The notes below the pieces were generated by a model, which saw only the letters and a list, made by a program, of their open reading frames with translations, did not search any database and had not been told where the DNA came from. A stretch of 64,000 nt of DNA from Alcanivorax sp. S71-1-4 (GTDB lineage Bacteria > Pseudomonadota > Gammaproteobacteria > Pseudomonadales > Alcanivoracaceae): NCBI RefSeq assembly GCF_009846755.1, contig NZ_AQOR01000003.1:124001-188000 (forward strand), written 5' to 3'. A program made the translations under genes and the position numbers. Shown one piece after another: positions 35,741 to 45,144 of the stretch; within the stretch, counting starts at the first letter, position 1; every line of letters begins with the position of its first letter.

Positions 35741-37852
35741 ATGTTGAGCAAATACCGCCAGCTCGCGCTGGCGACGGGGACCGCGATGGTCGCCACACTG
35801 GCCTGTGCCAGCGTGCGCGCCGACGCGGAGGACACCGGCACCACACACCAGCTCGCGCCGGTGCGGGTGTCGGCCATGGCACTGGACGAAGACGCCGACA
35901 AACTGGCCGCGCCCTACAGCGTGATCGAAGAGGATGAAACGTTCCGCCGCAGCGCGGCCACACTCGGGGAGACCCTCAACGGTGAACCGGGTGTGCACGT
36001 GGACACCTTCGGCGCCGGCGCCGGCCGGCCCGTGATTCGCGGGCAGACCGCGCCACGGGTCAGTGTGCTGTCTGACGGCGCGGCGCTGGTGGATGCCTCG
36101 GCGATTTCGCCGGACCACGCCATTACCGCCGAGCCGCTGCTGGTACGCCGGGTGGAAATCCTGCGCGGCCCCTCGACGCTGCTGTATGGCGGGGGCGCCA
36201 TCGGCGGTGTCGTGAATCTGCTCGACGACAAGATCCCCACCACGATGCCGGAAGACGGCGTGGATGGTTTCGTCGCTCTGCGCGGCAATACCGTCGCCAA
36301 CGAGCGCGCCGGGGCCGCCGGCCTCACCGCACGCGCCAGCGAGCATCTGGCGGTGCATGTGGAAGGCGCCACCCGCGACGCCAATGACTACGAAGTGCAC
36401 GGCTTCGACACGCTGCGCGTGGACGGCACCTTTGCCGAAAGTCACAACGGCAGCGCCGGGTTTTCCTGGATCACACCCAGCGGCTATATCGGCATGGCCT
36501 ACAGCTACCGCAAGGACAAATACGGCCTGCCGGGACACAGCCATGCATACGAAGGCTGCCACGCCCACGGCAACAGCCTGCACTGCGATGATCATGACCA
36601 CGATCACGACCACGGCCACGATCATGGCCACGATCATGATCATGCCCATGGCGTGCCCTGGGTGGATCTGGAAAGCGAACGCGTCGACCTGCGTGGCGAG
36701 TACCGGGAACCGATGGCCGGTTTCGAGCGCGTGCGGTTTCGCGCCAGCTATACCGACTATGCCCACGATGAAATCGAGGGCGGCGTGGTCGGCACCCGCT
36801 TCGAGAATCTCGGCTATGACGCCCGGGTCGAGGCCGAGCATGTGCCGCTGGCCGGCCTGCACGGTGTGATCGGGGCGCAGTATGGCTTCAGCCGGCTGAC
36901 CACCGAAGGCACCGAGGCGTTCCTGCCGCAGACCGAAACCGAAACCCTCGGCGTGTTCATCCTCGAGCATTACGAACTCAACGAGCAGTGGCACTTCGAA
37001 GCTGGCGCGCGCCAGGATTACCAGAAAATCAGCCCACGCAACGATGCGGAGAACCTGCCGCATTCGCGCATGTACGGCACCTCAGCCTCGGCAGCGGCCA
37101 CCTGGCAGTTCCAGCCGCGCTACAGCCTGTCGCTGTCGGCCTCCCGGTCGCAGCGGCTGCCGCATGCGCAGGAGCTGTATGCCCGCGGCGTGCACCTGGC
37201 CACCAACACCTACGAGTGCGGTCTGTTTCCGAGTGCCATGACCTGCGGCGGCGCAGCAGACGATGAGCGCATCCACGCGGAAACCTCCAACAACATTGGC
37301 CTGACGCTGCGCCGCACCATGGGCGAGCTGACCTTCAATGTCGGCGTGTTCCACAACCGCGTGAATGATTACATCTACGCCCGCACGCTGGACCAGTTCG
37401 AAGATTTCCGGCTGATCAAATACACCCAGGCCGACGCCGAATTCACCGGCGCCGAGGCGGAAGCCACCTGGTTCCTGTCAGACCAGTATTCCGTCACGGC
37501 CTTTGGCGACACGGTGCGCGCCACCTTCGTCGATGGCGGCAACCTGCCGCGCATCCCGGCCTACCGTGCCGGCGCACGGGTCAACCGCTACTGGGACACC
37601 CTGACCGGCGAAGTGGAGATGTATCACGTCGGCAGCCAGGACGACATTGCCGACTACGAACAACGCACACCCGGCCACAACATGCTGAACGCGTCATTGA
37701 CCTGGCACCCGGCCGGCGATGATCGCTACAGCCTGTTCGTGCGCGGCACCAATTTGCTGCGCGAAAAAATCTGGCATCACAGCTCGTTCCTGGCCAACAA
37801 CGTGCCGGAACCGGGTCGCAATCTCAGCGTCGGCGTCCGGCTGACGTTTTGA
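35741..37852 (+). CDS. znuD: ZnuD-like TonB-dependent receptor
   Basis: A 703-residue outer-membrane receptor with a signal peptide. The plug domain spans about 55-170 (GRPVIRGQTAPRVSVLSDGA, VEILRGPSTLLYGGGAIGGVVNLL), followed by a 22-strand-type barrel ending in VGVRLTF with a terminal Phe. A long external-loop segment at about 266-304 is packed with His-Asp repeats (HDHDHDHGHDHGHDHDHAHG), as in the zinc receptor ZnuD of Neisseria/Acinetobacter. The start has a GAGGG site. It is followed 43 nt later by a His-rich lipoprotein; together they suggest high-affinity zinc capture under zinc limitation. Confidence 0.88.
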   Translation: MLSKYRQLALATGTAMVATLACASVRADAEDTGTTHQLAPVRVSAMALDEDADKLAAPYSVIEEDETFRRSAATLGETLNGEPGVHVDTFGAGAGRPVIRGQTAPRVSVLSDGAALVDASAISPDHAITAEPLLVRRVEILRGPSTLLYGGGAIGGVVNLLDDKIPTTMPEDGVDGFVALRGNTVANERAGAAGLTARASEHLAVHVEGATRDANDYEVHGFDTLRVDGTFAESHNGSAGFSWITPSGYIGMAYSYRKDKYGLPGHSHAYEGCHAHGNSLHCDDHDHDHDHGHDHGHDHDHAHGVPWVDLESERVDLRGEYREPMAGFERVRFRASYTDYAHDEIEGGVVGTRFENLGYDARVEAEHVPLAGLHGVIGAQYGFSRLTTEGTEAFLPQTETETLGVFILEHYELNEQWHFEAGARQDYQKISPRNDAENLPHSRMYGTSASAAATWQFQPRYSLSLSASRSQRLPHAQELYARGVHLATNTYECGLFPSAMTCGGAADDERIHAETSNNIGLTLRRTMGELTFNVGVFHNRVNDYIYARTLDQFEDFRLIKYTQADAEFTGAEAEATWFLSDQYSVTAFGDTVRATFVDGGNLPRIPAYRAGARVNRYWDTLTGEVEMYHVGSQDDIADYEQRTPGHNMLNASLTWHPAGDDRYSLFVRGTNLLREKIWHHSSFLANNVPEPGRNLSVGVRLTF

Positions 37853-37895
37853 ACCCATTGCTGTGATCAGCACACCTATCATGGAGCAGAACAGA

Positions 37896-39149
37896 ATGAA
37901 TACTTTTTCCAATGGCTTTGCGCGCCCAATGGCGCTTTCCCTCCTCGCGGCCAGCGTCGCCCTGAGCGGCTGCGGCAATGACAGCAACCCACGGCCGGGC
38001 GCCGGGGATGATCACGATCACGGCGGCCTGCGCGGCCGGCTGGTGTTCACCAACCCCGGCAGCCACGCGCACGCCTACGTGTATGATCTGGATGCTGGCG
38101 CAATGCTGCCGGACCTGCACCTGGACTATCCTGCGCACAGTATTTATACCAGCCCTGGCAACCGTTTCGCCGTCATCACCCAGCGCGACACCGGCGCCAA
38201 CCCGAATCAGGTGCAGTTCGTCGACGCCGGCCTGTTCGCCCATGATGATCACATCGACGCGGTAAACCCGTCGCTGGTCAACCTGACGCTGTCCGGCGAG
38301 ACCCCGGCCCACTACCGCACCGTGGAAGACCAGGCCGCACTGTTCTTCGACGGCGCCACCGCCAGCAACCGCTTCGTGCTGTTCACCGACGAAAGCCTGG
38401 AAGCCGCCAGCATCGTTGCTGCCGACAGCACCCTGGCCGCGCACCACGGCATCGCCGAGCCACGCGGCGAGTTTGTGCTGACCAGCAATGCCACCCGTGA
38501 CGCCATTGAAGTGCATGAACTGCACGGCGATCACTTCCATCTGGAAGAGACACTGGCGGAACCCTGCACCGGCCTGCACGGCGGCGCCTCGCTGGAAGAC
38601 TTCGCAGCGTTCGGCTGTGATGACGGCGTATTGGTCGTAGAACAGACCAGCACGGGCTTCATCGCCAGCAAGGTCACCACGCCGCTGCGCGTGACACAGG
38701 TCAGCGGCCACCATGCGCTGTCACAGTTCGCCACTTTCGCGACCGGCAATCAGGTGATGTACGCCGTGGATCCGGTCGCCGGCACCCAGCAGGAGATCGA
38801 CTGGTCCAACGGCGCCGGCGCCACACGCAGCCAGCACCTGATCGACGCCCACGGCGAGCATCTGCTGGTACTCGATACCACCGGCACCTTGCACGTACTG
38901 GAAGCCGATGACTGGTCCTATAAAGGCAGCGTCGCAGTACTGGGCAACATCACTGGCGCGAAGATCGCCACCAGCGGCACGGAAGACATTGCCTACATCA
39001 CGGACCCGGCCAATGAGGCAATCCTGGCCGTGGACCTGGAGACGGTAACCCTGCTGGACGATGAACGCATCGAACCCGGTTTTGCGCCGGTGGGCCTGGC
39101 CTGGACCGGCGTTGTCGAGGCGGCTGACGAACACGATCACGAGCACTGA
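37896..39149 (+). CDS. His-rich lipoprotein of zinc operon
   Basis: A 417-residue lipoprotein from the ATG at 37896 (GGAG 9 nt upstream; lipobox LSGC). It is rich in His: DDHDHGG just after the lipid anchor, repeated single His throughout and EHDHEH at the C-terminus. The body looks like a beta-propeller of repeated 40-50-residue units (FTNPGSHAHAYVYDLDAG, GNRFAVITQRDTG, HLLVLDTTGTLHVLE). Its position directly after the ZnuD-like receptor suggests that it hands over zinc or stores it in the periplasm. I know no characterised homologue. Confidence 0.65.
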   Translation: MNTFSNGFARPMALSLLAASVALSGCGNDSNPRPGAGDDHDHGGLRGRLVFTNPGSHAHAYVYDLDAGAMLPDLHLDYPAHSIYTSPGNRFAVITQRDTGANPNQVQFVDAGLFAHDDHIDAVNPSLVNLTLSGETPAHYRTVEDQAALFFDGATASNRFVLFTDESLEAASIVAADSTLAAHHGIAEPRGEFVLTSNATRDAIEVHELHGDHFHLEETLAEPCTGLHGGASLEDFAAFGCDDGVLVVEQTSTGFIASKVTTPLRVTQVSGHHALSQFATFATGNQVMYAVDPVAGTQQEIDWSNGAGATRSQHLIDAHGEHLLVLDTTGTLHVLEADDWSYKGSVAVLGNITGAKIATSGTEDIAYITDPANEAILAVDLETVTLLDDERIEPGFAPVGLAWTGVVEAADEHDHEH

Positions 39150-39157
39150 GACTGAAC

Positions 39158-39182
39158 GGCGAAGGGGCCTGGCCCCTTCGCC
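39158..39182 (+). terminator. hairpin after zinc operon
   Basis: A 12-bp inverted repeat GGCGAAGGGGCC-T-GGCCCCTTCGCC begins 8 bp past the lipoprotein stop. There is no T-tract, so it may be a weak terminator or a 3'-end stabiliser. Confidence 0.5.
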
Positions 39183-39279
39183 TGTGTCCGCCTGCACACC
39201 CTCGGACAGCCGGCGAGCGAGGTGCAAATGAATCCGCTACAATGCGTCGCATTCGAGATTCATGACCTCAGGAGCCACC

Positions 39280-39828
39280 ATGAAAGCAGTCCTGCGCACC
39301 CTTGCTGTTGCCGGCCTCACCCTGGGCAGCCTCATCGCCCTCCCCGCCCAGGCGCAATCCGGTTATGTGACCATGGGCTATGTATTGAGCGACCTGGAGC
39401 CCAAGCGTGCGCGCAGCAGCGCAGACGTGGATGCGCTGCAATTCGGCTTCGGTGGCTGGTTCAACCCGGAGCAGACGTTCGCCGCCGAAGGCCGCATCGC
39501 GCTCGGCTTGGGCGATGACACCTTCACCAACCAGAACGGCATTCGTGGCAAGGTCGAGATCGACCGCTACTACGGCGGCTACCTGCGCGCCCAGTTCCCG
39601 AACACGGTACCGGTCCGCCCCTACGGCCTGGTGGGTGTTACCCGTGTGGAAACCACCGAAAAGACCAATGGCAGCCGCGGCCGCAGCTACAGCGATGTCT
39701 CGCTGGGCTTTGGTGTGGACGTGCGCCTGGACCGCAACATCTTCGTGACGCTGGAATACCTGCGCGCCACCGACAGCAGCAGCAGCGAAGTCACCAACCT
39801 GACCCTCGGCATCGGCGGTCGTTTCTGA
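39280..39828 (+). CDS. small outer-membrane beta-barrel protein
   Basis: A 182-residue porin-like protein from the ATG at 39280 (AGGAG 6 nt upstream). It has a signal peptide ending PAQAQ and alternating beta strands (GYVTMGYVLSDLEP, LQFGFGGWFNPEQTFAAEGRIALG, YYGGYLRAQFP, VSLGFGVDVRLDRNIFVTLEYL). It ends in LGIGGRF with the C-terminal Phe needed by the BAM machinery. It resembles the eight-stranded OmpA/Opa-type barrels. A TACAAT -10 box lies at 39238-39243. It is translationally coupled to the thioesterase (TGATG). Confidence 0.8.
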   Translation: MKAVLRTLAVAGLTLGSLIALPAQAQSGYVTMGYVLSDLEPKRARSSADVDALQFGFGGWFNPEQTFAAEGRIALGLGDDTFTNQNGIRGKVEIDRYYGGYLRAQFPNTVPVRPYGLVGVTRVETTEKTNGSRGRSYSDVSLGFGVDVRLDRNIFVTLEYLRATDSSSSEVTNLTLGIGGRF

Positions 39829-40241
39829 TGACCCGGGGAGACTTCCCCTACTGCCACCGCCTGCGCGTCCGCTATTCGGAAGTGGACGCGCAGAATGTGG
39901 TGTTCAATGCCCATTACCTGACCTACTTCGACGTTGCGCTGAACGAATACCTGCGCGACCTTGGCTACGACTACCATGCCCTGGTGAAACAGCAGGGGCT
40001 GGATTTTCATCTGGTGAAATCCACCGTCGAGTACCTGGCCCCGATTCATTTCGATGACGAACTGGTCATCGGCGTGCGCGCCGGCCGCCTCGGCAACAGC
40101 AGCCTGACCTGGGAGCTGGGCGTGTTTCGCCGTGACCAGGACGCCTGCCTGAGCCGCGGCGAGATCATCTGGGTGTGTGCGGCGGTAGGCACGCACAAGG
40201 CGCATCCGCTGCCGGATGAGCTGGTGCGATTGCTGTCATAA
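39828..40241 (+). CDS. acyl-CoA thioesterase of the 4HBT/YbgC type
   Basis: A 137-residue hot-dog fold thioesterase. The conserved YSEVDAQNVVFNAHYLTYFDVALNEYLRDLG carries the catalytic Asp in the usual place and VEYLAPIHFDDELVIGVRAGRLG completes the hot-dog core. It hydrolyses acyl-CoA; the chain length is not predictable. It overlaps the preceding barrel gene by 1 nt, an odd partnership, and is followed 13 bp later by a dispersed repeat. Confidence 0.88.
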   Translation: MTRGDFPYCHRLRVRYSEVDAQNVVFNAHYLTYFDVALNEYLRDLGYDYHALVKQQGLDFHLVKSTVEYLAPIHFDDELVIGVRAGRLGNSSLTWELGVFRRDQDACLSRGEIIWVCAAVGTHKAHPLPDELVRLLS

Positions 40242-40254
40242 CCGAAAGCGTCAC

Positions 40255-40421
40255 GTAGGGTGGGTAGAGCGAATGCGAAACCCACCAGGTCCATGTCGCA
40301 CACTGCTCGCACAAAACCAGCGAAACTACCCACCTCCATATGTAGGCAGTTTCGATGGTTTTGCGGGAGTGAATAACAGGCATGGACACGGTGGGTTTCG
40401 CATTCGCTCTACCCACCCTAC
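40255..40421. repeat. dispersed inverted-repeat element, copy C
   Basis: A 167-bp copy with both arms (GTAGGGTGGGTAGAGCGAAT and its complement ATTCGCTCTACCCACCCTAC) and the same inner blocks (CGCACACTGCTCGCACAAAA, GTTTTGCGGGAGTGAATAA). It is the shortest and cleanest copy and closely matches the arms of copy B. Confidence 0.85.
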
Positions 40422-40427
40422 TCCAAC

Positions 40428-40455
40428 AAAAAGGAGAGCCGCAGCTCTCCTTTTT
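40428..40455. terminator. bidirectional terminator between thioesterase/repeat and folE2
   Basis: AAAAAGGAGAGC-CGCA-GCTCTCCTTTTT forms a perfect 12-bp stem with A-tract and T-tract on both sides. It can end rightward transcripts from the thioesterase and leftward transcripts from folE2. Confidence 0.85.
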
Positions 40456-40477
40456 CTGGCACCGACAGCCCCCGTCG

Positions 40478-41431
40478 TTACGGAATCGGCAGGTAACCCC
40501 CGTCCACATTCTTGGTCACAATCGCCACCGCATTGTGTGCGTGCAGGCTTTCCAGGTGGTTCACCCGCAGCCAGAAATCCTTGTACTGCGGGTCCTGGTC
40601 CATGACCACCTGCAGGCGCCGCGCGGCATCTTCGCAGAACATCAGGTTCTGGCCGTTGAGACGGGCGAATTCCTGTTCGTCCTCGCGTTTCACTGCGGTT
40701 TGCACTGGCGTCTTCAGGGCACCCTCGATCAGGTCGATCAGGGCAGTAATCGGGAACGCGTCATCCTGCGCGTGATCCAGCAGCACCCGCACCTGGGCGA
40801 TGGAGCGCTGGCTGTGCGGTGTGGCCACAATGCCCTGCTCGGTGCCGAGCCATTCGGCGGCATCTTCCGCATCAATGGTGCCCACATCACCGAACTTCTC
40901 GCGGAAGGCATCCTGGATCAGCTGGCGTGCCAGCGCAGCCGAACACGGGCAGGTGGAGGAATACGGCACTTCCACGGACAGCTCGATACGCAGGCCCTGT
41001 TCGCACAGGGTACCGGCAATGCGTACCGGGTAGCTCTTCCAGCCGGCGTACTGGCTCTTCAGCGACGGGCGCCGCACCGAGTACTCGAAGTCCAGTTCGA
41101 CAAAGGCACGGCTGCTGAGGCCGTCGTGGGTGTGCAGGAAGTTCTCCAGCAGCGTGCGGATAGACGCCGTGCTGACGGAATGATCACCGAAGGTTTCTTC
41201 CAGCATCAGATACAGGCGCGACATATGAATACCGCGCGCGTTGGTGTCCGCCAGGTTCACATACGCCTGTATTCTGGAACTGATCGGACGCTCACCGTGC
41301 ACACTGTCGCTGACCCGCGCCGGCAGGTGGATTTCACTCATGCCCACCCAGTCCAGCTTTGGCCCTTTATGGCGGCTGGCCATGCTGGCGACATCCGGCA
41401 TGCTGTGGGGCGCTGCGTCTTCGCGTTTCAT
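40478..41431 (-). CDS. folE2: GTP cyclohydrolase FolE2 (type IB)
   Basis: A 317-residue metal-flexible GTP cyclohydrolase making dihydroneopterin triphosphate, the first step of folate synthesis. Recognisable parts are [34 protein letters not shown] and [19 protein letters not shown] with the catalytic Cys, then VRVLLDH. The ATG at 41431 has GGAG upstream and starts the family's N-terminus; upstream codons in frame are rejected. FolE2 works without zinc and often replaces FolE under zinc limitation. That is interesting next to a zinc-uptake operon, although no Zur site was found ahead of it. Confidence 0.93.
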   Translation of the reverse strand: MKREDAAPHSMPDVASMASRHKGPKLDWVGMSEIHLPARVSDSVHGERPISSRIQAYVNLADTNARGIHMSRLYLMLEETFGDHSVSTASIRTLLENFLHTHDGLSSRAFVELDFEYSVRRPSLKSQYAGWKSYPVRIAGTLCEQGLRIELSVEVPYSSTCPCSAALARQLIQDAFREKFGDVGTIDAEDAAEWLGTEQGIVATPHSQRSIAQVRVLLDHAQDDAFPITALIDLIEGALKTPVQTAVKREDEQEFARLNGQNLMFCEDAARRLQVVMDQDPQYKDFWLRVNHLESLHAHNAVAIVTKNVDGGYLPIP

Positions 41432-41807
41432 CAGGATCTCCATCTTGCACGGGCACGCCCGTGGGATGCGGCGGTCAGGGCGGCAGCCCATGACGCCTCG
41501 GGGCGGGCAAGTCTAGCAGAAAAGCCCGGGGTAATTGACCGACTTTCCGTGAGGAATATCGCCCTTCCTGTGCACCTGTGCCCGACGCTGCGCCTGGCGC
41601 AGATCTCCGCACTGTCTCTCCCGTCGTCAGGGTCGGAAGTGTAGCCGCCAGGCCCGTTCTTCAAGCGTGAAAGCCCCCTATGGCCTTCATAGCCCATCAC
41701 TTTCAGTGACCACCCGTTCATTTCCTGAACACCCCACAGCGCGGGGCTTTGCGGCATAGGCGCAGCCGCCCTGACTGCCCGCGCAAAGCATTTTTACGCC
41801 TTAAATT
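41432..41807. other. long untranslated region upstream of folE2
   Basis: This is most of the 479-bp gap between folE2 and ectR. Read leftward it is a possible folE2 leader. The hairpin TGAAAG-CCCC-CTATG-gcctt-CATAG-cccatca-CTTTCA (41669-41707) is the clearest structure. No riboswitch family was recognised and no gene is visible. Confidence 0.3.
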
Positions 41808-41894
41808 TTGACATCTAAAGTTTCGGGCGCTATGGTTTACGCCACATCTAACGGACAGATATTCATATTTATCAACATATTAAGTATGGATATC
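41808..41894 (+). promoter_or_regulatory. ectR-ectABC promoter and candidate EctR operator
   Basis: A consensus -35 TTGACA (41808-41813), a 17-bp spacer and TATGGT (41831-41836) form a sigma-70 promoter. Downstream is a dyad GATATTCAT (41858-41866) / ATGGATATC (41886-41894), matching at 8 of 9 positions. It lies in a very AT-rich segment just before the GAGGAG ribosome site, so an autorepressing MarR protein could bind there. Confidence 0.6.
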
Positions 41895-41910
41895 GAGGAG
41901 CGGACGCGAA

Positions 41911-42516
41911 ATGAGTAGCTCACGCCCTCATCACTTTTACTTACTGTCGAGAGTATCAGCGGACATGGCGAGGCATGACGAAGTGTTGATTGCATTACGC
42001 AGAATCATTCGCGCGACTGATATGTACTCGCGCCATCTGAGCAAAGTCGCCGGGCTGACGGCGCCGCAACTGCTGGTGATGCAGTCCATCGCCAACCGCG
42101 GCGAAATGACCATGGGCGATATCGCCGACGAGGTGTCTCTCAGCCAGGCCACCATCACCACCATTCTCGACCGGCTGGAGAAACGGGAGCTGATCCAGCG
42201 CACCCGTGGCTCCACCGACAAACGCCGGGTGTACGCACGTCTCACCGAGGCCGGCGCCACGCTGCTGGAGAAGGCACCGACGCCACTGCAGGAAGAGTTC
42301 ATCGAGCGCTTCGCCGAGCTCAATGACTGGGAACAGTCCCTGATCCTGAGTTCGCTGCAACGCGTCGCCGCCATGATGAACGCCGGCGATATCGACGCCT
42401 CGCCGGTGCTGGATCTCGGCGCCATGGACCGGGCCCAGCCGACCGTGGATCTCAGCGACCGGCGGGCGCGCGCCACCCCGTCCAACCCCACTATTTCCGA
42501 GGCCAACAGAAAGTAA
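41911..42516 (+). CDS. ectR: MarR-family regulator of ectoine synthesis
   Basis: A 201-residue EctR-like regulator. Winged-helix elements are TAPQLLVMQSIANRGEMTMGDIADEVSLSQATITTILDRLEKRELIQRTRGSTDKRRVYARLTEAG, with the MarR wing (RGSTDKRR). The C-terminal 40 residues are a polar tail not shared with typical MarR. The ATG at 41911 has GAGGAG upstream; a second in-frame ATG at 41965 begins the conserved domain. The gene is in the same direction as ectABC and only 5 nt ahead of ectA, so regulator and pathway form one transcript. EctR1 represses ectABC at low salinity in methylotrophs. Confidence 0.88.
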   Translation: MSSSRPHHFYLLSRVSADMARHDEVLIALRRIIRATDMYSRHLSKVAGLTAPQLLVMQSIANRGEMTMGDIADEVSLSQATITTILDRLEKRELIQRTRGSTDKRRVYARLTEAGATLLEKAPTPLQEEFIERFAELNDWEQSLILSSLQRVAAMMNAGDIDASPVLDLGAMDRAQPTVDLSDRRARATPSNPTISEANRK

Positions 42517-42521
42517 ACGCT

Positions 42522-43061
42522 ATGCTTGCAGAGAAAACGGACACCCAACAGGACCAGGACAGCACACCGCAGATCGCGCTGCGCACGCCGGAGAGTCAGG
42601 ACGGCGCCCGTCTGCACAAGCTGATCAGCGAGTGCAAGCCCCTGGACGAGAACTCCACTTACTGCAACCTGCTGCAGTGCACCCATTTCGCCGACACCTG
42701 CGTGGCAGCGGAAATGGACGGTGACCTGGTCGGCTTCATCTCCGGCTACATTCCGCCGAAACAGCAGAACACGCTGTTTGTGTGGCAGGTGGCGGTGCAC
42801 GAGAAAGCGCGCGGCCAGGGCCTGGCCAAGCGCATGCTGGCCGAAATCCTGAGCCGCGACGAGTGCGCCAACGTGCAGTTCATCGAAACCACCATCACGC
42901 CGGACAACGAGGCGTCATGGGGCATGTTCCGCAGCTTTGCCTATGCACGCCGCATGCCCACCGAGCAGTTCATCCTGTTCGACAGCCGGTTGCACTTTTC
43001 CGGCGAGCACAAAGATGAGCATTTGCTGCGCATTGGCCCGTTCAATCGCGACAACGCCTGA
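42522..43061 (+). CDS. ectA: L-2,4-diaminobutyrate acetyltransferase
   Basis: EctA acetylates diaminobutyrate with acetyl-CoA (step 2 of ectoine synthesis). The protein has 179 residues and is a GNAT fold: acceptor loop KPLDENSTYCNLLQCTHFADTC, acetyl-CoA motif VAVHEKARGQGLAKRML, and ETTITPDNEASWGMFRSFA, all characteristic of EctA. It is the second gene of ectR-ectABC, 109 nt before ectB. Confidence 0.96.
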   Translation: MLAEKTDTQQDQDSTPQIALRTPESQDGARLHKLISECKPLDENSTYCNLLQCTHFADTCVAAEMDGDLVGFISGYIPPKQQNTLFVWQVAVHEKARGQGLAKRMLAEILSRDECANVQFIETTITPDNEASWGMFRSFAYARRMPTEQFILFDSRLHFSGEHKDEHLLRIGPFNRDNA

Positions 43062-43071
43062 TCTGCCCTGA

Positions 43072-44463
<1,392 letters not shown>

Positions 44464-44504
44464 CGGCCCGGCAAGCCACTCAAGCACGTCAGCCGAGTTA
44501 CACC

Positions 44505-44596
44505 GCCTCTCCCGTAACCAGCGGGCCGCGCCGGCCGGTTACCTCCCCGGGAGAGGCCCTATTCCCTGCCCGCGCCCCGTTACCGGCGCGGGCTGT
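44505..44596 (+). terminator. two hairpins between ectB and ectC (possible attenuator)
   Basis: Hairpin 1: GCCTCTCCCG (from 44505) pairs with CGGGAGAGGC (to 44557), extended by TAACC/GGTTA. Hairpin 2: GCCCGCGCC (44568-44576) pairs with GGCGCGGGC (44585-44593), followed by TGTTTTG. The short U-run suggests partial termination or RNA protection inside the operon. Confidence 0.5.
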
Positions 44597-44633
44597 TTTG
44601 CCGGAGGACCGGCACCGCCCAGAGGAGAGTTCA

Positions 44634-45038
44634 ATGATTGTTCGTACGCTTGAAGAAACCCGCAATACGGATCGCGCCGTGCGTGCCGAGAATGGCAACT
44701 GGGAATCCGTGCGCCTGTCCCTGAAAGACGATGGCATGGGTTTCTCATTCCACATCACGACCATTTTTGCCGGCACCGAAACCCACATCTGGTATCAGAA
44801 CCACTTTGAGACGGTGTATTGCATTTCCGGCGAGGGCGAAGTGGAAACACTGGATGACGGCAAGATCTGGCCCATCAAGCCAGGCACTGTGTACATCCTG
44901 AACAAGCACGACAATCATCTGTTGCGCGCCAAAACTGACATGCAACTGGCCTGCGCTTTCAACCCGCCGCTGCATGGCAAAGAGCAACACGACGAGAACG
45001 GCGTGTATGCCCTGGAAGCGGAAGCCATCGAAGGCTGA
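44634..45038 (+). CDS. ectC: L-ectoine synthase
   Basis: EctC cyclises N-gamma-acetyl-diaminobutyrate to ectoine. It has 134 residues from the ATG at 44634 (AGAGGAGAG upstream). Cupin fold: [54 protein letters not shown] (metal-binding Glu/His region) and [19 protein letters not shown]. The length is normal. No ectD hydroxylase and no dedicated aspartokinase follow; a strong terminator lies 17 bp after the stop. Confidence 0.96.
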   Translation: MIVRTLEETRNTDRAVRAENGNWESVRLSLKDDGMGFSFHITTIFAGTETHIWYQNHFETVYCISGEGEVETLDDGKIWPIKPGTVYILNKHDNHLLRAKTDMQLACAFNPPLHGKEQHDENGVYALEAEAIEG

Positions 45039-45054
45039 TCATCACGTACGCCAC

Positions 45055-45093
45055 AAAAAAACGGGAGCCCTGTCACCAGGCCTCCCGTTTTTT
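45055..45093. terminator. bidirectional terminator ectC / porin
   Basis: AAAAAAACGGGAG...CTCCCGTTTTTT: a 7-bp core ACGGGAG/CTCCCGT extended by GC pairs (GGCC region), with an A-tract upstream and a T-tract downstream. It ends ectABC rightward and the porin gene leftward. Confidence 0.85.
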
Positions 45094-45144
45094 GCGTCCG
45101 GCGCCTGCTCAATTACGCCGGACGCCCTCCCTTGGTATGGTTGA

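Noticed and set aside
41432-41807. Glycine, THF or folE-type riboswitch ahead of folE2
   Set aside because: A CGGGAGAGA string resembles a piece of one aptamer, but the other conserved parts cannot be found.
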